The notes below the pieces were generated by a model, which did not search any database, was not told where the DNA came from, and saw nothing but the letters and a program-made list of their open reading frames with translations. A stretch of 64,000 nt of DNA, from contig NZ_PCOZ01000015.1 in the NCBI RefSeq assembly GCF_002979555.1, positions 1 to 64,000 of the forward strand. Direction: 5' to 3'. Each line of letters begins with the position of its first letter. The first letter of the stretch is position 1. Below, in pieces: positions 46,190 through 55,900 of the stretch. This DNA is from Pseudomonas sp. MYb60. Lineage in GTDB: Bacteria > Pseudomonadota > Gammaproteobacteria > Pseudomonadales > Pseudomonadaceae. Made by a program: the position numbers and the translations under genes.

Positions 46190-46654
46190 TTACTGAGCGG
46201 TCGGCCAGGGCAAAATCGGGATCGCGGTCACGGCGTTCTGCGGGCTGCCTTCGATCAGGCGGTCGCTGTACACCAGGTAAACCAGCGTGTTGCGCTTCTT
46301 GTCGAGGAAGCGCACCACCTGCATGGTCTTGAACACCAGGGACGTGCGTTCCTTGAACACTTCGTCGCCATCCTTGAGCTCACCCTTGAAGTGGATCGGG
46401 CCCACTTGGCGGCAGGCAATCGAGGCTTCGGCGCGGTCTTCGGCCAGGCCCAGGCCACCTTTGACGCCGCCCGTCTTGGCGCGGGACAGGTAGCAGGTCA
46501 CACCGTCGACCTTGGGGTCATCGAAGGCCTCGACGACGATCCGGTCGTTGGGGCCGACGAACTTGAAGACCGTCGACACTTGGCCGACTTCTTCGGCCGA
46601 GGCCAACAACGGCATGGCCAACAACAGGCCGAGCAAACCCTTCATTACGCGCAT
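46190..46654 (-). CDS. creA: CreA family periplasmic protein
   Basis: A 154-residue CreA-like protein with a signal peptide (MRVMKGLLGLLLAMPLLASA). VEAFDDPKVDGVTCYLSRAKTGGVKGG and the second Cys in SIACRQVGPI match the family. The function is not known in any organism. It ends 100 bases from the peroxidase start and lies just after proB on the same strand. Confidence 0.92.
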   Translation of the reverse strand: MRVMKGLLGLLLAMPLLASAEEVGQVSTVFKFVGPNDRIVVEAFDDPKVDGVTCYLSRAKTGGVKGGLGLAEDRAEASIACRQVGPIHFKGELKDGDEVFKERTSLVFKTMQVVRFLDKKRNTLVYLVYSDRLIEGSPQNAVTAIPILPWPTAQ

Positions 46655-46669
46655 CGTGTATTCCTTTGG

Positions 46670-47788
46670 TTAAACCAGAATCAGGTTGTCGCGGTGCACC
46701 AATTCGGGCTCCGCCATGTAACCCAACAGACTCACAATCGCATCAGACGACTGGCCGATGATCTTCTGTGCTTCCAGGGCGCTGTAATTGGCCAGGCCAC
46801 GGGCGATCTCGCGACCGTCGGGCGCGACGCACACCACCATCTCACCACGGCGGAAACTGCCCTGCACCAACTTGACGCCCACCGGCAGCAGGCTCTTGTT
46901 GCCTTGAGACAACGCCGACACGGCGCCCGCGTCCAGCACCAGCGTGCCGCGGGTTTGCAGATGGCCGGCCAGCCACTGCTTGCGCGCCGCGAGCATGCCG
47001 CGCTCAGGCGACAGCAACGTACCGATACGCTCGCCCGCCTTGAGACGGTCCAGCACGCGCTCGATGCGCCCGCCGACGATGATGGTGTGGGCACCGGAAC
47101 GTGCAGCCAGACGCGCCGCACGCAGCTTGGTCTGCATGCCGCCACGGCCCAGGGCACCGCCGACACTGCCGGCCACGGCATCCAGCGCCGGGTCGTCGGC
47201 GCGCGCTTCGTAGATCAACTGGGCGTCGGGGTTGTTGCGGGGGTCGGCATCGAACATGCCGTCGCGGTCGGTGAGGATCACCAGCAGGTCGGCTTCCACC
47301 AGGTTGGCCACCAGGGCGGCCAGGGTGTCGTTGTCGCCGAAGCGGATTTCGTCGGTGACCACCGTGTCGTTTTCATTGATCACCGGGATGACTTTCAGCT
47401 CGACCAGCGCGCGCAAGGTGCTGCGGGCGTTGAGGTAGCGCTTGCGGTCGGACAGGTCGTCGTGGGTCAGCAGGATCTGCGCCGTGTGGCGGCCGTGCTC
47501 GGCAAAGCTGGACTCCCAGGCTTGCACCAGGCCCATCTGGCCGATGGCGGCGGCGGCTTGCAGCTCATGCATCGCGCTGGGTCGCGCGGTCCAGCCGAGG
47601 CGGCTCATCCCGGCGGCAACCGCCCCGGACGACACCAACACCAGCTCCACACCGGCCTCATGCAAGGCCACCATCTGCTCCACCCAAACGCTCATGGCTG
47701 CGCGATCGAGCCCCTTGCCATCTGCCGTCAGCAACGCACTGCCGATCTTTACGACCCAGCGCTGCGCACCTGTCACTTTGCTCCGCAT
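46670..47788 (-). CDS. proB: Glutamate 5-kinase
   Basis: A 372-residue enzyme, first step of proline synthesis (ATP + glutamate to glutamyl 5-phosphate). The N-terminal amino-acid kinase domain has VVKIGSALLT, SSGAVAAGMSRLG and GGMQTKLRAARLA. A C-terminal PUA domain follows (GTLVLDAGAVSALSQGNKSLLPVG). MRSKVTG at 47788 was chosen from several clustered ATGs because it matches the usual ProB start. It is downstream of obgE but separated by a terminator. Confidence 0.95.
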   Translation of the reverse strand: MRSKVTGAQRWVVKIGSALLTADGKGLDRAAMSVWVEQMVALHEAGVELVLVSSGAVAAGMSRLGWTARPSAMHELQAAAAIGQMGLVQAWESSFAEHGRHTAQILLTHDDLSDRKRYLNARSTLRALVELKVIPVINENDTVVTDEIRFGDNDTLAALVANLVEADLLVILTDRDGMFDADPRNNPDAQLIYEARADDPALDAVAGSVGGALGRGGMQTKLRAARLAARSGAHTIIVGGRIERVLDRLKAGERIGTLLSPERGMLAARKQWLAGHLQTRGTLVLDAGAVSALSQGNKSLLPVGVKLVQGSFRRGEMVVCVAPDGREIARGLANYSALEAQKIIGQSSDAIVSLLGYMAEPELVHRDNLILV

Positions 47789-47852
47789 CATCTTCAACCT
47801 TAGATTGAGGGCTGCGCGACCCAGCGCGGCCCATAACGTTAAACCCGGATAC

Positions 47853-47881
47853 TAAAACGCCGCTCCAAAAGGAGCGGCGTT
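47853..47881 (-). terminator. Rho-independent terminator of obgE
   Basis: Perfect 11-base stem AACGCCGCTCC / GGAGCGGCGTT with loop AAAA. On the minus strand it is followed by TTTTAG. It lies just past the obgE stop, so proB needs its own promoter or readthrough. Confidence 0.85.
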
Positions 47882-47899
47882 CAAGTTTACTGCAACGAA

Positions 47900-49123
47900 T
47901 CAGTCGCGCACGTAAATGATTTCCGGACCGTCTTCATCATCCACGTCTTCTTCGTCCCAATCGTCGTCGCCGATGTCATGGACCGACTTCACGCCGCTGC
48001 GGCGCAGGGCACGCTGGTCGTCCAGAGCCTGCAGCTGGGCGCGGGCTTCGTCTTCGATGCGCTGGTCGAGTTCGGCCAGTTCGGCCTTGAACACCGGGTC
48101 GGCCGCCAGGCGGTCGGCGCGGTCTTCCAGGTAGCGCATGATGTCGCGGGTCAGGCGCTCGGTGCCTTCTTTGGCGATGGCCGAGATCACGTAGACCGGA
48201 CCTTCCCACTCCAGGCGCTCGACGATTTCCTTGACGCGCTCCTCGTGCTCTTCTTCGAGGATCTGGTCGCACTTGTTCAGCACCAGCCAGCGATCACGTT
48301 CGGCCAGGGACGGGCTGAACTTGGTCAGCTCGCTGACGATCACTTCGGCGGCGTCCGGTGCGCTGGTTTCATCCAGTGGCGCCATGTCGACGAGGTGCAG
48401 CAGCAAACGGGTACGGGACAAGTGCTTGAGGAAGCGAATGCCCAGGCCTGCGCCGTCGGAAGCACCTTCGATCAGGCCGGGAATGTCGGCGATCACGAAG
48501 CTTTTCCAGCGGTCAACGCTGACCACACCCAGGTTCGGCACCAGGGTGGTGAACGGGTAGTCGGCGACTTTCGGCTTGGCGGCCGAGACCGAGCGGATAA
48601 AGGTACTTTTGCCGGCGTTCGGCAGGCCCAGCAGGCCGACGTCAGCCAGTACTTTCATTTCCAACTTGAGATCACGCTGCTCGCCCGGCTTGCCTGGCGT
48701 GGTCTGGCGCGGTGCACGGTTGGTACTGGACTTGAATCGGGTGTTACCCAGACCGTGCCAGCCGCCCTGCACAACCATCAGTTTCTGGCCGGCCTTGGTC
48801 AGGTCACCAATCACTTCCTGAGTAGCGGAGTCGATAATGGTGGTGCCGACCGGTACGCGCAGTACCAGGTCTTCGCCTTTTTTGCCGGTGCAGTCGGTGC
48901 TGCCGCCGTTGGAGCCACGCTCGGCATCGAAGTGCCGGGTGTAACGGTAGTCCACCAGGGTGTTGAGGTTTTCGTCGGCCATCATGTAGATGGAACCGCC
49001 GTCACCGCCGTCACCGCCGTTGGGGCCACCGTTTTCGATGAATTTTTCGCGACGGAAACTCATGCAACCGTTACCGCCGTCGCCTGCTTTTACTCGGATG
49101 GAAACTTCATCAACGAACTTCAT
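47900..49123 (-). CDS. obgE: Ribosome-assembly GTPase Obg
   Basis: A 407-residue essential GTPase acting in 50S maturation. The glycine-rich Obg domain (GDGGNGCMSFRREKF, GGDGGDGGSIYM) comes first. The G domain then shows GLPNAGKST, TTLVPNLG, DIPGLIEGAS, NKCD and SAIAKEG. The C-terminal tail is strongly acidic (DDDWDEEDVDDEDGPE). It follows rplU and rpmA, as in most Proteobacteria. Confidence 0.97.
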   Translation of the reverse strand: MKFVDEVSIRVKAGDGGNGCMSFRREKFIENGGPNGGDGGDGGSIYMMADENLNTLVDYRYTRHFDAERGSNGGSTDCTGKKGEDLVLRVPVGTTIIDSATQEVIGDLTKAGQKLMVVQGGWHGLGNTRFKSSTNRAPRQTTPGKPGEQRDLKLEMKVLADVGLLGLPNAGKSTFIRSVSAAKPKVADYPFTTLVPNLGVVSVDRWKSFVIADIPGLIEGASDGAGLGIRFLKHLSRTRLLLHLVDMAPLDETSAPDAAEVIVSELTKFSPSLAERDRWLVLNKCDQILEEEHEERVKEIVERLEWEGPVYVISAIAKEGTERLTRDIMRYLEDRADRLAADPVFKAELAELDQRIEDEARAQLQALDDQRALRRSGVKSVHDIGDDDWDEEDVDDEDGPEIIYVRD

Positions 49124-49271
49124 AACAAAACGCCTCTCGCCGCACGGACGAGCTTAAAAAACCAAGACATAAGACTCTTGCAAAAATGAGCGTAGCGACC
49201 TCAATCAGCGACCGCAAATCCACGCTGGAGCCCATCACAAACAGCTTTGCAAGAGACTCACCCCACAAACG

Positions 49272-49300
49272 AAAAAGCCCCGTCGCAAGACAGGGCTTTT
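49272..49300 (-). terminator. Terminator between rpmA and obgE
   Basis: AAAAGCCC / GGGCTTTT stem (49273-49280 and 49293-49300); on the minus strand a run of five T follows. It may set a lower level of obgE than of the ribosomal proteins. Confidence 0.75.
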
Positions 49301-49315
49301 CCAGCGATCTCGCAA

Positions 49316-49573
49316 TTAAGCTGCGACAACGCTCACGTAACGGCGGTTGAACGCGCCTTTTACTTCAAACTTGATCACGCCTTCGATTTTCGCGAAGAGG
49401 GTGTGATCTTTACCCATGCCTACACCGTAACCGGCGTGGAATTGGGTGCCGCGCTGACGCACGATGATGTTGCCCGGAATGATTTTCTGGCCGCCATACA
49501 TCTTGACGCCAAGGCGTTTGGCTTCTGAATCGCGACCGTTACGGGTACTACCACCAGCTTTTTTGTGTGCCAT
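49316..49573 (-). CDS. rpmA: 50S ribosomal protein L27
   Basis: An 85-residue ribosomal protein beginning MAHKKAGGSTRNGRDSEAKRLG, the universal L27 start, near the peptidyl-transferase centre. No N-terminal extension (as seen in Firmicutes) is present. Follows rplU by 34 bases in one operon. Confidence 0.98.
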   Translation of the reverse strand: MAHKKAGGSTRNGRDSEAKRLGVKMYGGQKIIPGNIIVRQRGTQFHAGYGVGMGKDHTLFAKIEGVIKFEVKGAFNRRYVSVVAA

Positions 49574-49607
49574 GAGTCAATTCTCCTAGTGAGGAATTAG
49601 GCTGAAA

Positions 49608-49922
49608 TTAAGCCTGAATACCGGTGATTTTGATCTCGGTGTACCACTGGCGGTGGCCCATACGCTTCATGTGGTGCTTACGACGACGGAACTTGATGAT
49701 GCGGACTTTATCGTGACGACCTTGGGAGATCACTTCAGCCACAACGGTAGCGCCAGCAACAACTGGAGCGCCGATGTTCACGTCATCGCCATTGGCGACC
49801 AACAGAACGCGATCAAAAGTAACGGATTCGCCGGTAGCGATTTCCAGTTTTTCGATCTTCAGGTATTCACCTGGGGCGACTTTGTATTGCTTGCCACCAG
49901 TAACAATTACTGCATACGACAT
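49608..49922 (-). CDS. rplU: 50S ribosomal protein L21
   Basis: A 104-residue ribosomal protein starting MSYAVIVTGGKQYKV. The start at 49922 is the family start; the longer frame adds 51 residues of leader sequence. VRIIKFRRRKHHMKRMGHRQ is the RNA-binding part. First gene of rplU-rpmA(-obgE). Confidence 0.98.
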   Translation of the reverse strand: MSYAVIVTGGKQYKVAPGEYLKIEKLEIATGESVTFDRVLLVANGDDVNIGAPVVAGATVVAEVISQGRHDKVRIIKFRRRKHHMKRMGHRQWYTEIKITGIQA

Positions 49923-50053
49923 GGTATTTCTCCGATAATCCTGCTCACCCAGCGCTTTATAAGAAAAGGTATTGGCTGGCATGGCTGCATGGGATGGACG
50001 TCCCGAATGCAATTGCGTAAGGCAGGTGCTGCCCAGGAAGTTCAGGGTGCGCG

Positions 50054-50082
50054 ATTGTACGCAAGGCTTTGGCACGTTGCAA
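50054..50082 (-). promoter_or_regulatory. Sigma70 promoter of rplU
   Basis: Minus-strand TTGCAA (50077-50082), a 17-base spacer and TACAAT (50054-50059). It predicts a 5' leader of about 125 bases before rplU. Confidence 0.8.
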
Positions 50083-50100
50083 GTGGCCGCCCATCGTGCC

Positions 50101-50129
50101 TTGACACCCGGGGGTCAGGGTCCTAGCAT
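50101..50129 (+). promoter_or_regulatory. Sigma70 promoter of ispB
   Basis: TTGACA (50101-50106), 17-base spacer, TAGCAT (50124-50129). The start point would be near 50136, about 26 bases before the ispB ATG. It is back-to-back with the rplU promoter, 18 bases apart. Confidence 0.85.
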
Positions 50130-50161
50130 GCCGCGCAACCCTTCTGGAGCGACTGTCGCTG

Positions 50162-51130
50162 ATGCAACCCCAAGCTTTCTACCGCGCGGTAGCGGACGAT
50201 TTTAGCGCCGTCGACGGCATCATCAAGCAGCAATTGACGTCCAAAGTGCCGTTGGTCTCCAAAATTGGCGACTATATTACCTCGGCGGGCGGCAAGCGCC
50301 TGCGTCCTTTATTAGTGTTGCTGTGCGGCAAGGCCTTGGGCCGTGAGGGCGACGACCTGCGCCTGCTGGCCGCCACCATCGAATTCCTGCACACCGCGAC
50401 CCTGCTGCACGACGACGTGGTCGACATGTCCGGCATGCGCCGTGGCCGCGAGACCGCCAATGCCATGTGGGGCAACGCGCCCAGCGTGTTGGTCGGCGAT
50501 TTCCTGTACTCGCGCTCGTTCGAAATGATGGTCGAACTGGGCTCGATGCCCGTGATGAAGATCCTTTCACAGGCCACGCGCATCATCGCTGAAGGCGAAG
50601 TGTTGCAACTGTCGAAGGTACGCGACGCCAGCACCACCGAAGAAACCTACATGGAAGTGATTCGCGGCAAGACCGCGATGCTCTTCGAAGCCTCCACCCA
50701 CAGTGCCGCTGCGCTGTGCGGTGCCACCGCCGAACAGGCCGAGGCCCTGCGCACCTTTGGCGATCACCTGGGCGTGGCGTTCCAACTGGTGGACGACCTG
50801 CTCGACTACAAGGGCGACGCGGAGACCCTGGGCAAGAACGTCGGTGACGACCTGGCCGAAGGCAAGCCGACGCTGCCTTTGATCTACACCATGCGCGAAG
50901 GTACGCCAGAACAGGCGGCCCTGGTGCGCAAGGCGATCCAGAAAGGCGGGATCGAAGACCTGGAGAGCATCCGCGAAGCCGTCGAGGCCTCGGGCTCCCT
51001 GGACTACACCGCGCAGCTGGCGCGTGACTACGTGGCCCGTGCGATCAAGTGCCTGGAAGCGCTGCCGGCCAGCGAATACCGGGACGCCCTGGTTGAGCTG
51101 AGTGAGTTTGCGGTCGCCCGCACTCACTAA
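50162..51130 (+). CDS. ispB: Polyprenyl (octaprenyl) diphosphate synthase
   Basis: A 322-residue trans-prenyltransferase making the long isoprenoid tail of ubiquinone. The two aspartate motifs are present: LLHDDVVDMS and QLVDDLLDYKGD. GGKRLRPLLVLL opens the active site. Divergent from rplU as in other pseudomonads. The chain length (C40 or C45) is not readable from the sequence. Confidence 0.96.
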   Translation: MQPQAFYRAVADDFSAVDGIIKQQLTSKVPLVSKIGDYITSAGGKRLRPLLVLLCGKALGREGDDLRLLAATIEFLHTATLLHDDVVDMSGMRRGRETANAMWGNAPSVLVGDFLYSRSFEMMVELGSMPVMKILSQATRIIAEGEVLQLSKVRDASTTEETYMEVIRGKTAMLFEASTHSAAALCGATAEQAEALRTFGDHLGVAFQLVDDLLDYKGDAETLGKNVGDDLAEGKPTLPLIYTMREGTPEQAALVRKAIQKGGIEDLESIREAVEASGSLDYTAQLARDYVARAIKCLEALPASEYRDALVELSEFAVARTH

Positions 51131-51141
51131 AACGACGCGAA

Positions 51142-51178
51142 CCAATGTGGCAGGGGGCTTGCCCCCTCCCATATTTGG
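51142..51178. repeat. Short palindromic repeat (AATGTGG type)
   Basis: CCAATGTGGCAGGGGG and CCCCCTCCCATATTTGG form an imperfect palindrome after the ispB stop. Third copy of the family at 20568 and 40601. Confidence 0.8.
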
Positions 51179-51211
51179 ATCCCATACAACGTGCAAGACC
51201 ACAAAACCCTA

Positions 51212-51217
51212 TATAAT
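51212..51217 (+). promoter_or_regulatory. -10 box upstream of the PhnA-like gene
   Basis: A perfect TATAAT, 40 bases before the GTG start. No convincing -35 hexamer lies 16-18 bases upstream. Confidence 0.5.
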
Positions 51218-51256
51218 GTGCGACTTTTAGCCATCCCTGACTCCCAAGGAGCTTTA

Positions 51257-51598
51257 GTGAGCACGTTGCCACCCTGCCCGAAATGCAATTCCGAATACAC
51301 CTACGAAGACGGCGCCCAGCTGGTCTGCCCGGAATGCGCCCACGAATGGTCTGCCAGTGGCGAGCCCGAAGCGGCCAGTGATGAAAGCGTGAAGAAAGAT
51401 TCTGTGGGCAATGTGCTGCAGGACGGCGACACCATTACGGTGATCAAGGACCTCAAGGTCAAGGGCACCTCCCTGGTGGTCAAGGTCGGCACCAAGGTCA
51501 AGAACATCCGCCTGTGCGACGGCGACCACGATATCGATTGCAAGATCGACGGTATCGGCCCGATGAAGCTCAAGTCCGAGTTCGTGCGCAAAGTCTGA
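51257..51598 (+). CDS. PhnA/YjdM-type zinc ribbon protein
   Basis: A 113-residue protein that starts at GTG behind AAGGAG. An N-terminal zinc ribbon (CPKCNSEYTYEDGAQLVCPECAHEW) is followed by the PhnA domain (DSVGNVLQDGDTITVIKDLKVKG). Despite the phn name, this family is not needed for phosphonate use in E. coli and its role is open. The ATG-initiated longer frame reads through the promoter and was rejected. Confidence 0.9.
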   Translation: MSTLPPCPKCNSEYTYEDGAQLVCPECAHEWSASGEPEAASDESVKKDSVGNVLQDGDTITVIKDLKVKGTSLVVKVGTKVKNIRLCDGDHDIDCKIDGIGPMKLKSEFVRKV

Positions 51599-51716
51599 AC
51601 CTGCTGCCTCCATCCCGCGCCCGCCGCGGGATGGCGTTTCGCCCTCTCGTTTGATCCCCCCGCACTCGCCACACAGAAAAAACCAGAAACCGCCAATAGG
51701 CACTTGCTATTCTACG

Positions 51717-51735
51717 AATAAGAATTATTCTCATT
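51717..51735 (+). promoter_or_regulatory. Fur box
   Basis: AATGAGAATAATTCTTATT on the minus strand agrees with about 12 of 19 positions of the Fur consensus, with the central dyad intact. It lies about 22 bases before the ATG of the next gene, so iron should repress that gene. Confidence 0.7.
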
Positions 51736-51757
51736 GAACCCATCAAGGAGAACGACC

Positions 51758-52015
51758 ATGACTTATTTGATAGATGCCTGGCTGGATCGCCCACACCCTT
51801 ACCTGCGGATCCTGCACCGGGAAACCGGTGAAGTCTGTGCGGTGCTGGAAGAAGAAGCGCTGAATGAACTGCAGGACCAGGGCGACCTGGACGTCAACGG
51901 GCTGAGTTCAAGTGAACCCGGGGTGCTGAAGGAAGTGGTGCGCAATCTGTTTCTGTTCTGCTATGCCCGAGCGTTGCGCCCGGCCACGGAGCTGCATGGC
52001 AAGTTCCATCCATGA
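51758..52015 (+). CDS. Iron-regulated hypothetical protein (PA4570-like)
   Basis: An 85-residue acidic protein (MTYLIDAWLDRPHPYLRILHRETGEVCAVLEEE...). AAGGAG precedes the ATG at 51758. Position between ispB and fklB matches PA4570 of P. aeruginosa, which I remember as iron-repressed; the Fur box in front fits. No domain was recognised. Function unknown. Confidence 0.85.
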   Translation: MTYLIDAWLDRPHPYLRILHRETGEVCAVLEEEALNELQDQGDLDVNGLSSSEPGVLKEVVRNLFLFCYARALRPATELHGKFHP

Positions 52016-52032
52016 GCCACCACGCAAAACAC

Positions 52033-52132
52033 TGTAGGAGCGAGCTTGCTCGCGAAGAACTTGAAACCGCTGCGTTAATCCAAACACGCTGCGTTATCGT
52101 TGACGTTTTTCGCGAGCAAGCTCGCTCCTACA
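52033..52132. repeat. REP-type palindromic repeat pair
   Basis: TGTAGGAGCGAGCTTGCTCG and its complement CGAGCAAGCTCGCTCCTACA flank about 60 bases. Like 45495. It sits between convergent genes. Confidence 0.85.
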
Positions 52133-52150
52133 GGTAATCAAAAACAGGTC

Positions 52151-52768
52151 TTACAGAACGTCGAGCAGCTCGACGTCAAACACCAGCACGCTGTGCGGCG
52201 GAATGCTGCCAACGCCTTGAGCGCCGTAAGCCAGTTCGCTCGGCACGTACAGGCGCCATTTGCTGCCGGCATTCATCAGTTGCAGGGCTTCGGTCCAGCC
52301 GGCGATCACGCCGCCAACCGGGAATTCTGCAGGCTGGCCGCGCTCGTAGGAGCTGTCGAACACAGTGCCGTCGATCAGGGTGCCGTGGTAGTGAGTACGC
52401 ACTTGATCTTCACGGGTCGGCTTGGCGCCTTCACCGGCAGTCAGTACTTCGAACTGCAGGCCGGAAGCCAGAGTGGTGATGCCATCACGCTTGGCGTTTT
52501 CAGCCAGGAAGGCCAGGCCAGCGCCAGCAGCCGCTTCAGCCTTGGCAGCCGCTTCGGCTTGCATGATTTCGCGGATGACCTTGAAGCTGGCAGCCATTTG
52601 TTCCTGGTCAACACGGCTTGGCTTGCCCGCGAAGGCGTCGGTCAGGCCGGCCAGGATCGCGTCCAGGCTCACGCCCGGTGGCGGGTTGTCGCGCAGTTGG
52701 TCGCCCAGTTGACGGCCAATACCGTAGCTGACGCGGGTTTCGTCGGTGGACAGGTTAACTTCGGACAT
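52151..52768 (-). CDS. fklB: FKBP-type peptidyl-prolyl isomerase
   Basis: A 205-residue FklB-like isomerase. The N-terminal helical dimerisation part (YGIGRQLGDQLRDN ... FKVIREIMQAEAAAKAEAAAG) is followed by the FKBP domain (VRTHYHGTLIDGTVFDSSYERGQPAEFPV ... VLVFDVELLDVL). No signal peptide, so cytosolic. The start at 52768 is the conserved MSEVNLST. Confidence 0.94.
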   Translation of the reverse strand: MSEVNLSTDETRVSYGIGRQLGDQLRDNPPPGVSLDAILAGLTDAFAGKPSRVDQEQMAASFKVIREIMQAEAAAKAEAAAGAGLAFLAENAKRDGITTLASGLQFEVLTAGEGAKPTREDQVRTHYHGTLIDGTVFDSSYERGQPAEFPVGGVIAGWTEALQLMNAGSKWRLYVPSELAYGAQGVGSIPPHSVLVFDVELLDVL

Positions 52769-52980
52769 GAAAGGCTCCGCTGTAGAACGGCACTGAAAAA
52801 CCGGCATGAATACCGAGCCCCCGGTACCGTCCAGAACTAAAAGGGCCAGCAGACTAGCACAGAATACCGGGCGCTGATGAGCCCCCGTACAGGCCGGCCA
52901 ACGCCTACGTATCTACCGCTGGGCCGTGGGTTTCGCCCTCCATGCTGAAGGTTCATTCCTTCACCCTGGAGACGATGCCG

Positions 52981-55900
52981 ATGAGCACGACGCAACCCAC
53001 GCTAGAGCAATTACGCAATCAACTGTTCGAGATCGACCCTGGCCTGAGCTCCCAAAGCCAACCGCCGATCGTTCGTTCGTCCCTCTCGATAGCACTGGAA
53101 AACCTCAGCACCACGCTGGCGACCGCAAATACTCACTTCTTCAACCAGGCACGCACGCTGTATCAGGCACTGACCGAGTCAGACCTCACGACAATCGACG
53201 GCAAAGCGCTGCTCGCCCGCCTCAAGACCAACCTGAATACCCAACTGCAGGACCTGGACGACACCCGCAAAGTCGGCGACCAGGGCCGCAAGCATTTTCT
53301 AACCTACACCGCAGGTATCAGGGCGCTGGAACAGGAGGCGCAGCTGAAGGTGCGAGACCTGCTGCTGTCGCCTGCCGATCAACGCATGATCGAGGATTGC
53401 TCCCTGGGGCCCTCGCTGCGACCCGGTATGTATGCACTGTCGTTCAGCTACCAGGCGCAGAACGTCGTGTTTGCCGGCGCGTTCGTACTGACTCGCCAGG
53501 CCATCCCGCGGGTTGATCACATGAGCGGCGACGAAAAGGTCGGGCCAGTATTGCTGTTCAGTCCCTCCCGAGGCATCGAAGCGTTCGAGACGCTGCGCGA
53601 CCTTGACCAAGGCCTGAAGACGCTCATGGCGCAACCAGCCGGCCGCGAAGAGTTCACGCGGCACTTGCCCGTAAATTACCAACACCTCGACGTGGCCGGC
53701 ATCTGGCCGTTGACGTTGCAAGCCATTGAGGGCCTGCCGCTGTTCGAACACAGTTACCAGGCGCTGCTCGACAAGCGTCGGCTCGATATTGACCTGGCCT
53801 TGAACCGGGCCGATGAGGGGCACTGCAACGCCCACCAATTGCAGCAAGCCCTGGACAGCGCCATCGGCGCTGCCCTCCCCGACCTGGCTGCCCGGCTGGA
53901 CCTGCGCGCCCAGCGCCTGCTGGAACAGGCGGTGTACAACAGCCTGCCGGACTGGTACCGCAATGCCGCACTCGCACAACGGCAACTGCTGGGCGAGCAG
54001 GCCCAGGCCTACAACCAGGCGCGTCAAGCATTCATCGACCTGATCGGTCCAGCCGCGACCCCGCATGCCCTGGCACGCCTGGCGCTGGTGGAACGCCTGG
54101 CCGATGAGCTGGACATTCATGACCTGGAACCGGACCAACTGCATGTCCTCACCCACCGTCAGGTGGCCAATGTCGGTCGCTATGAACAGGCACGCAGCCT
54201 GGTTGAGTTGGCCCTGCGGGGGTTGCACAGTGGCGACGAACAGGCCGGCTCGGCATTCCTGGCCAACACGACCCTGACTTACGCGGGCACCGCACTGACG
54301 GGGCGACATGCCGGGCTGACGCCACAGAGCCTGCTCACGCTGATCCAGGACCTGCAGCCGCGGGTGGATTTCGCCGTGGTGCAGGAACAACACCTGGGCA
54401 CCCCTGAAATCAAACAGGCCGCGCGCGAAATGCTCGATGCGCGCCTGGTACTGCTGGCCCGCATCGCCACGCTGCAAGGTCATCTAAATGCCGCCGATCA
54501 CCAGCGTTTCGAACAGCTTCGCGCCAACCATCACCCCCATCTGCGGGCTCAAACGGTCCTGCTGCATGGCGCGCAGCTCAAAGACCTCTGGGTGTTGCGC
54601 GCAGAACATGCCAATGGCCAGGTGGCCCGCCTGCTGCTGTGTACGCCGGAAGCCCCCGGCAACCAGCACTTCATCGGCTTTGACAGCGTGCAGGCATGCC
54701 AGGCCCACATCCTGGGCTGGGCGGACACTCGAACTCGGCTGAAAGGTCGCACGATGAGCGACTACCTGATCGAGCAGGTTCCTCTGCGCTTTCGCCCGAA
54801 AATGGCAGCATTCCTAAAGCGACTCGGCTTCAAGCCCGCGGACCAGGAACACGCCGAAGTGACATTCGGCCCATCCTGCGCCCACACCGACTGCCTGGAT
54901 GCCATGGTGGTGCATCTGCTCGATGCCGAACGAGTGGACGATTACCAACACGGCACACCGCTGTGGTATCGCTCGGCGACCGCACCCGACAGAGCTCGCC
55001 TGACCCGCCTGACTGAAGATACCGCCGGCGCGCTGCACACCTACAACCAACGCCCCGATGCCGAAGCCAACCTCACGACGTTCACCGACTACGTGCATAC
55101 ACACGCCAGGCTCAGCCTCAATGCCCTGCTCGGCCGCAAGCAGAAAGACGTCGACCCCGACAGCGTGTTCGCCTACTCACCCAAACCACTGTTGGGCACC
55201 CCCTCGGCGCCACTCTCCTATACCCGGCTGTACCGTGATGGCTATGCCGACGGGATCGGTTTTCTCGACGAAAAATTCTCCGCCAGTGCCAGCTTTCGAG
55301 GGCCTCCAGGCGTTGACCTGAGCAAGCTCACGCCACAGAACGTTGCGCGCTCGGTAACCGGTACCTGGATCGGCGAACGCTACACCGATGAAGTGCGCAA
55401 GCGCCTGCAAGCCGATCACCCTGGCTACGCCGCCCGGCGCAATGCCACGCTGGCGATTGTGCAGCTACAGATGCAAGCCGCAGCCCTGGAAGCGCGCCTG
55501 CAAGGCCACATCGCCAGCGTCGACCTGGCCTGGCTGGAGCGGGCAATCGACAGCCTGGCGCAGAGCGCCAGTTCAACGCGCACGACTTACAAGGTGCATC
55601 GTCTGTGCATCGACGGCGAGTGGGTCATCGGCAACTACCTGTTCAGTCACGACGACGACCCGGTCTTGCTCTACACCCCGAATGCGCCGGACGGTATCGG
55701 CTTTCGCGAAGCGAAGTTGTTCAACTACTTGCTGAAAAAAATCGAGGGCATGCAGGAGTATTTCTGCGAACGGGTTGCCGTACAGTCCCAGCCCCGCATC
55801 AGGGCATTTCTGCAGGCAGCACGCGAAGGCCTGCCCGACACGATCAACCGCACCACACCCAGCCCCGCACGCCATGATGTGATCGACCACGTCACGCCAC

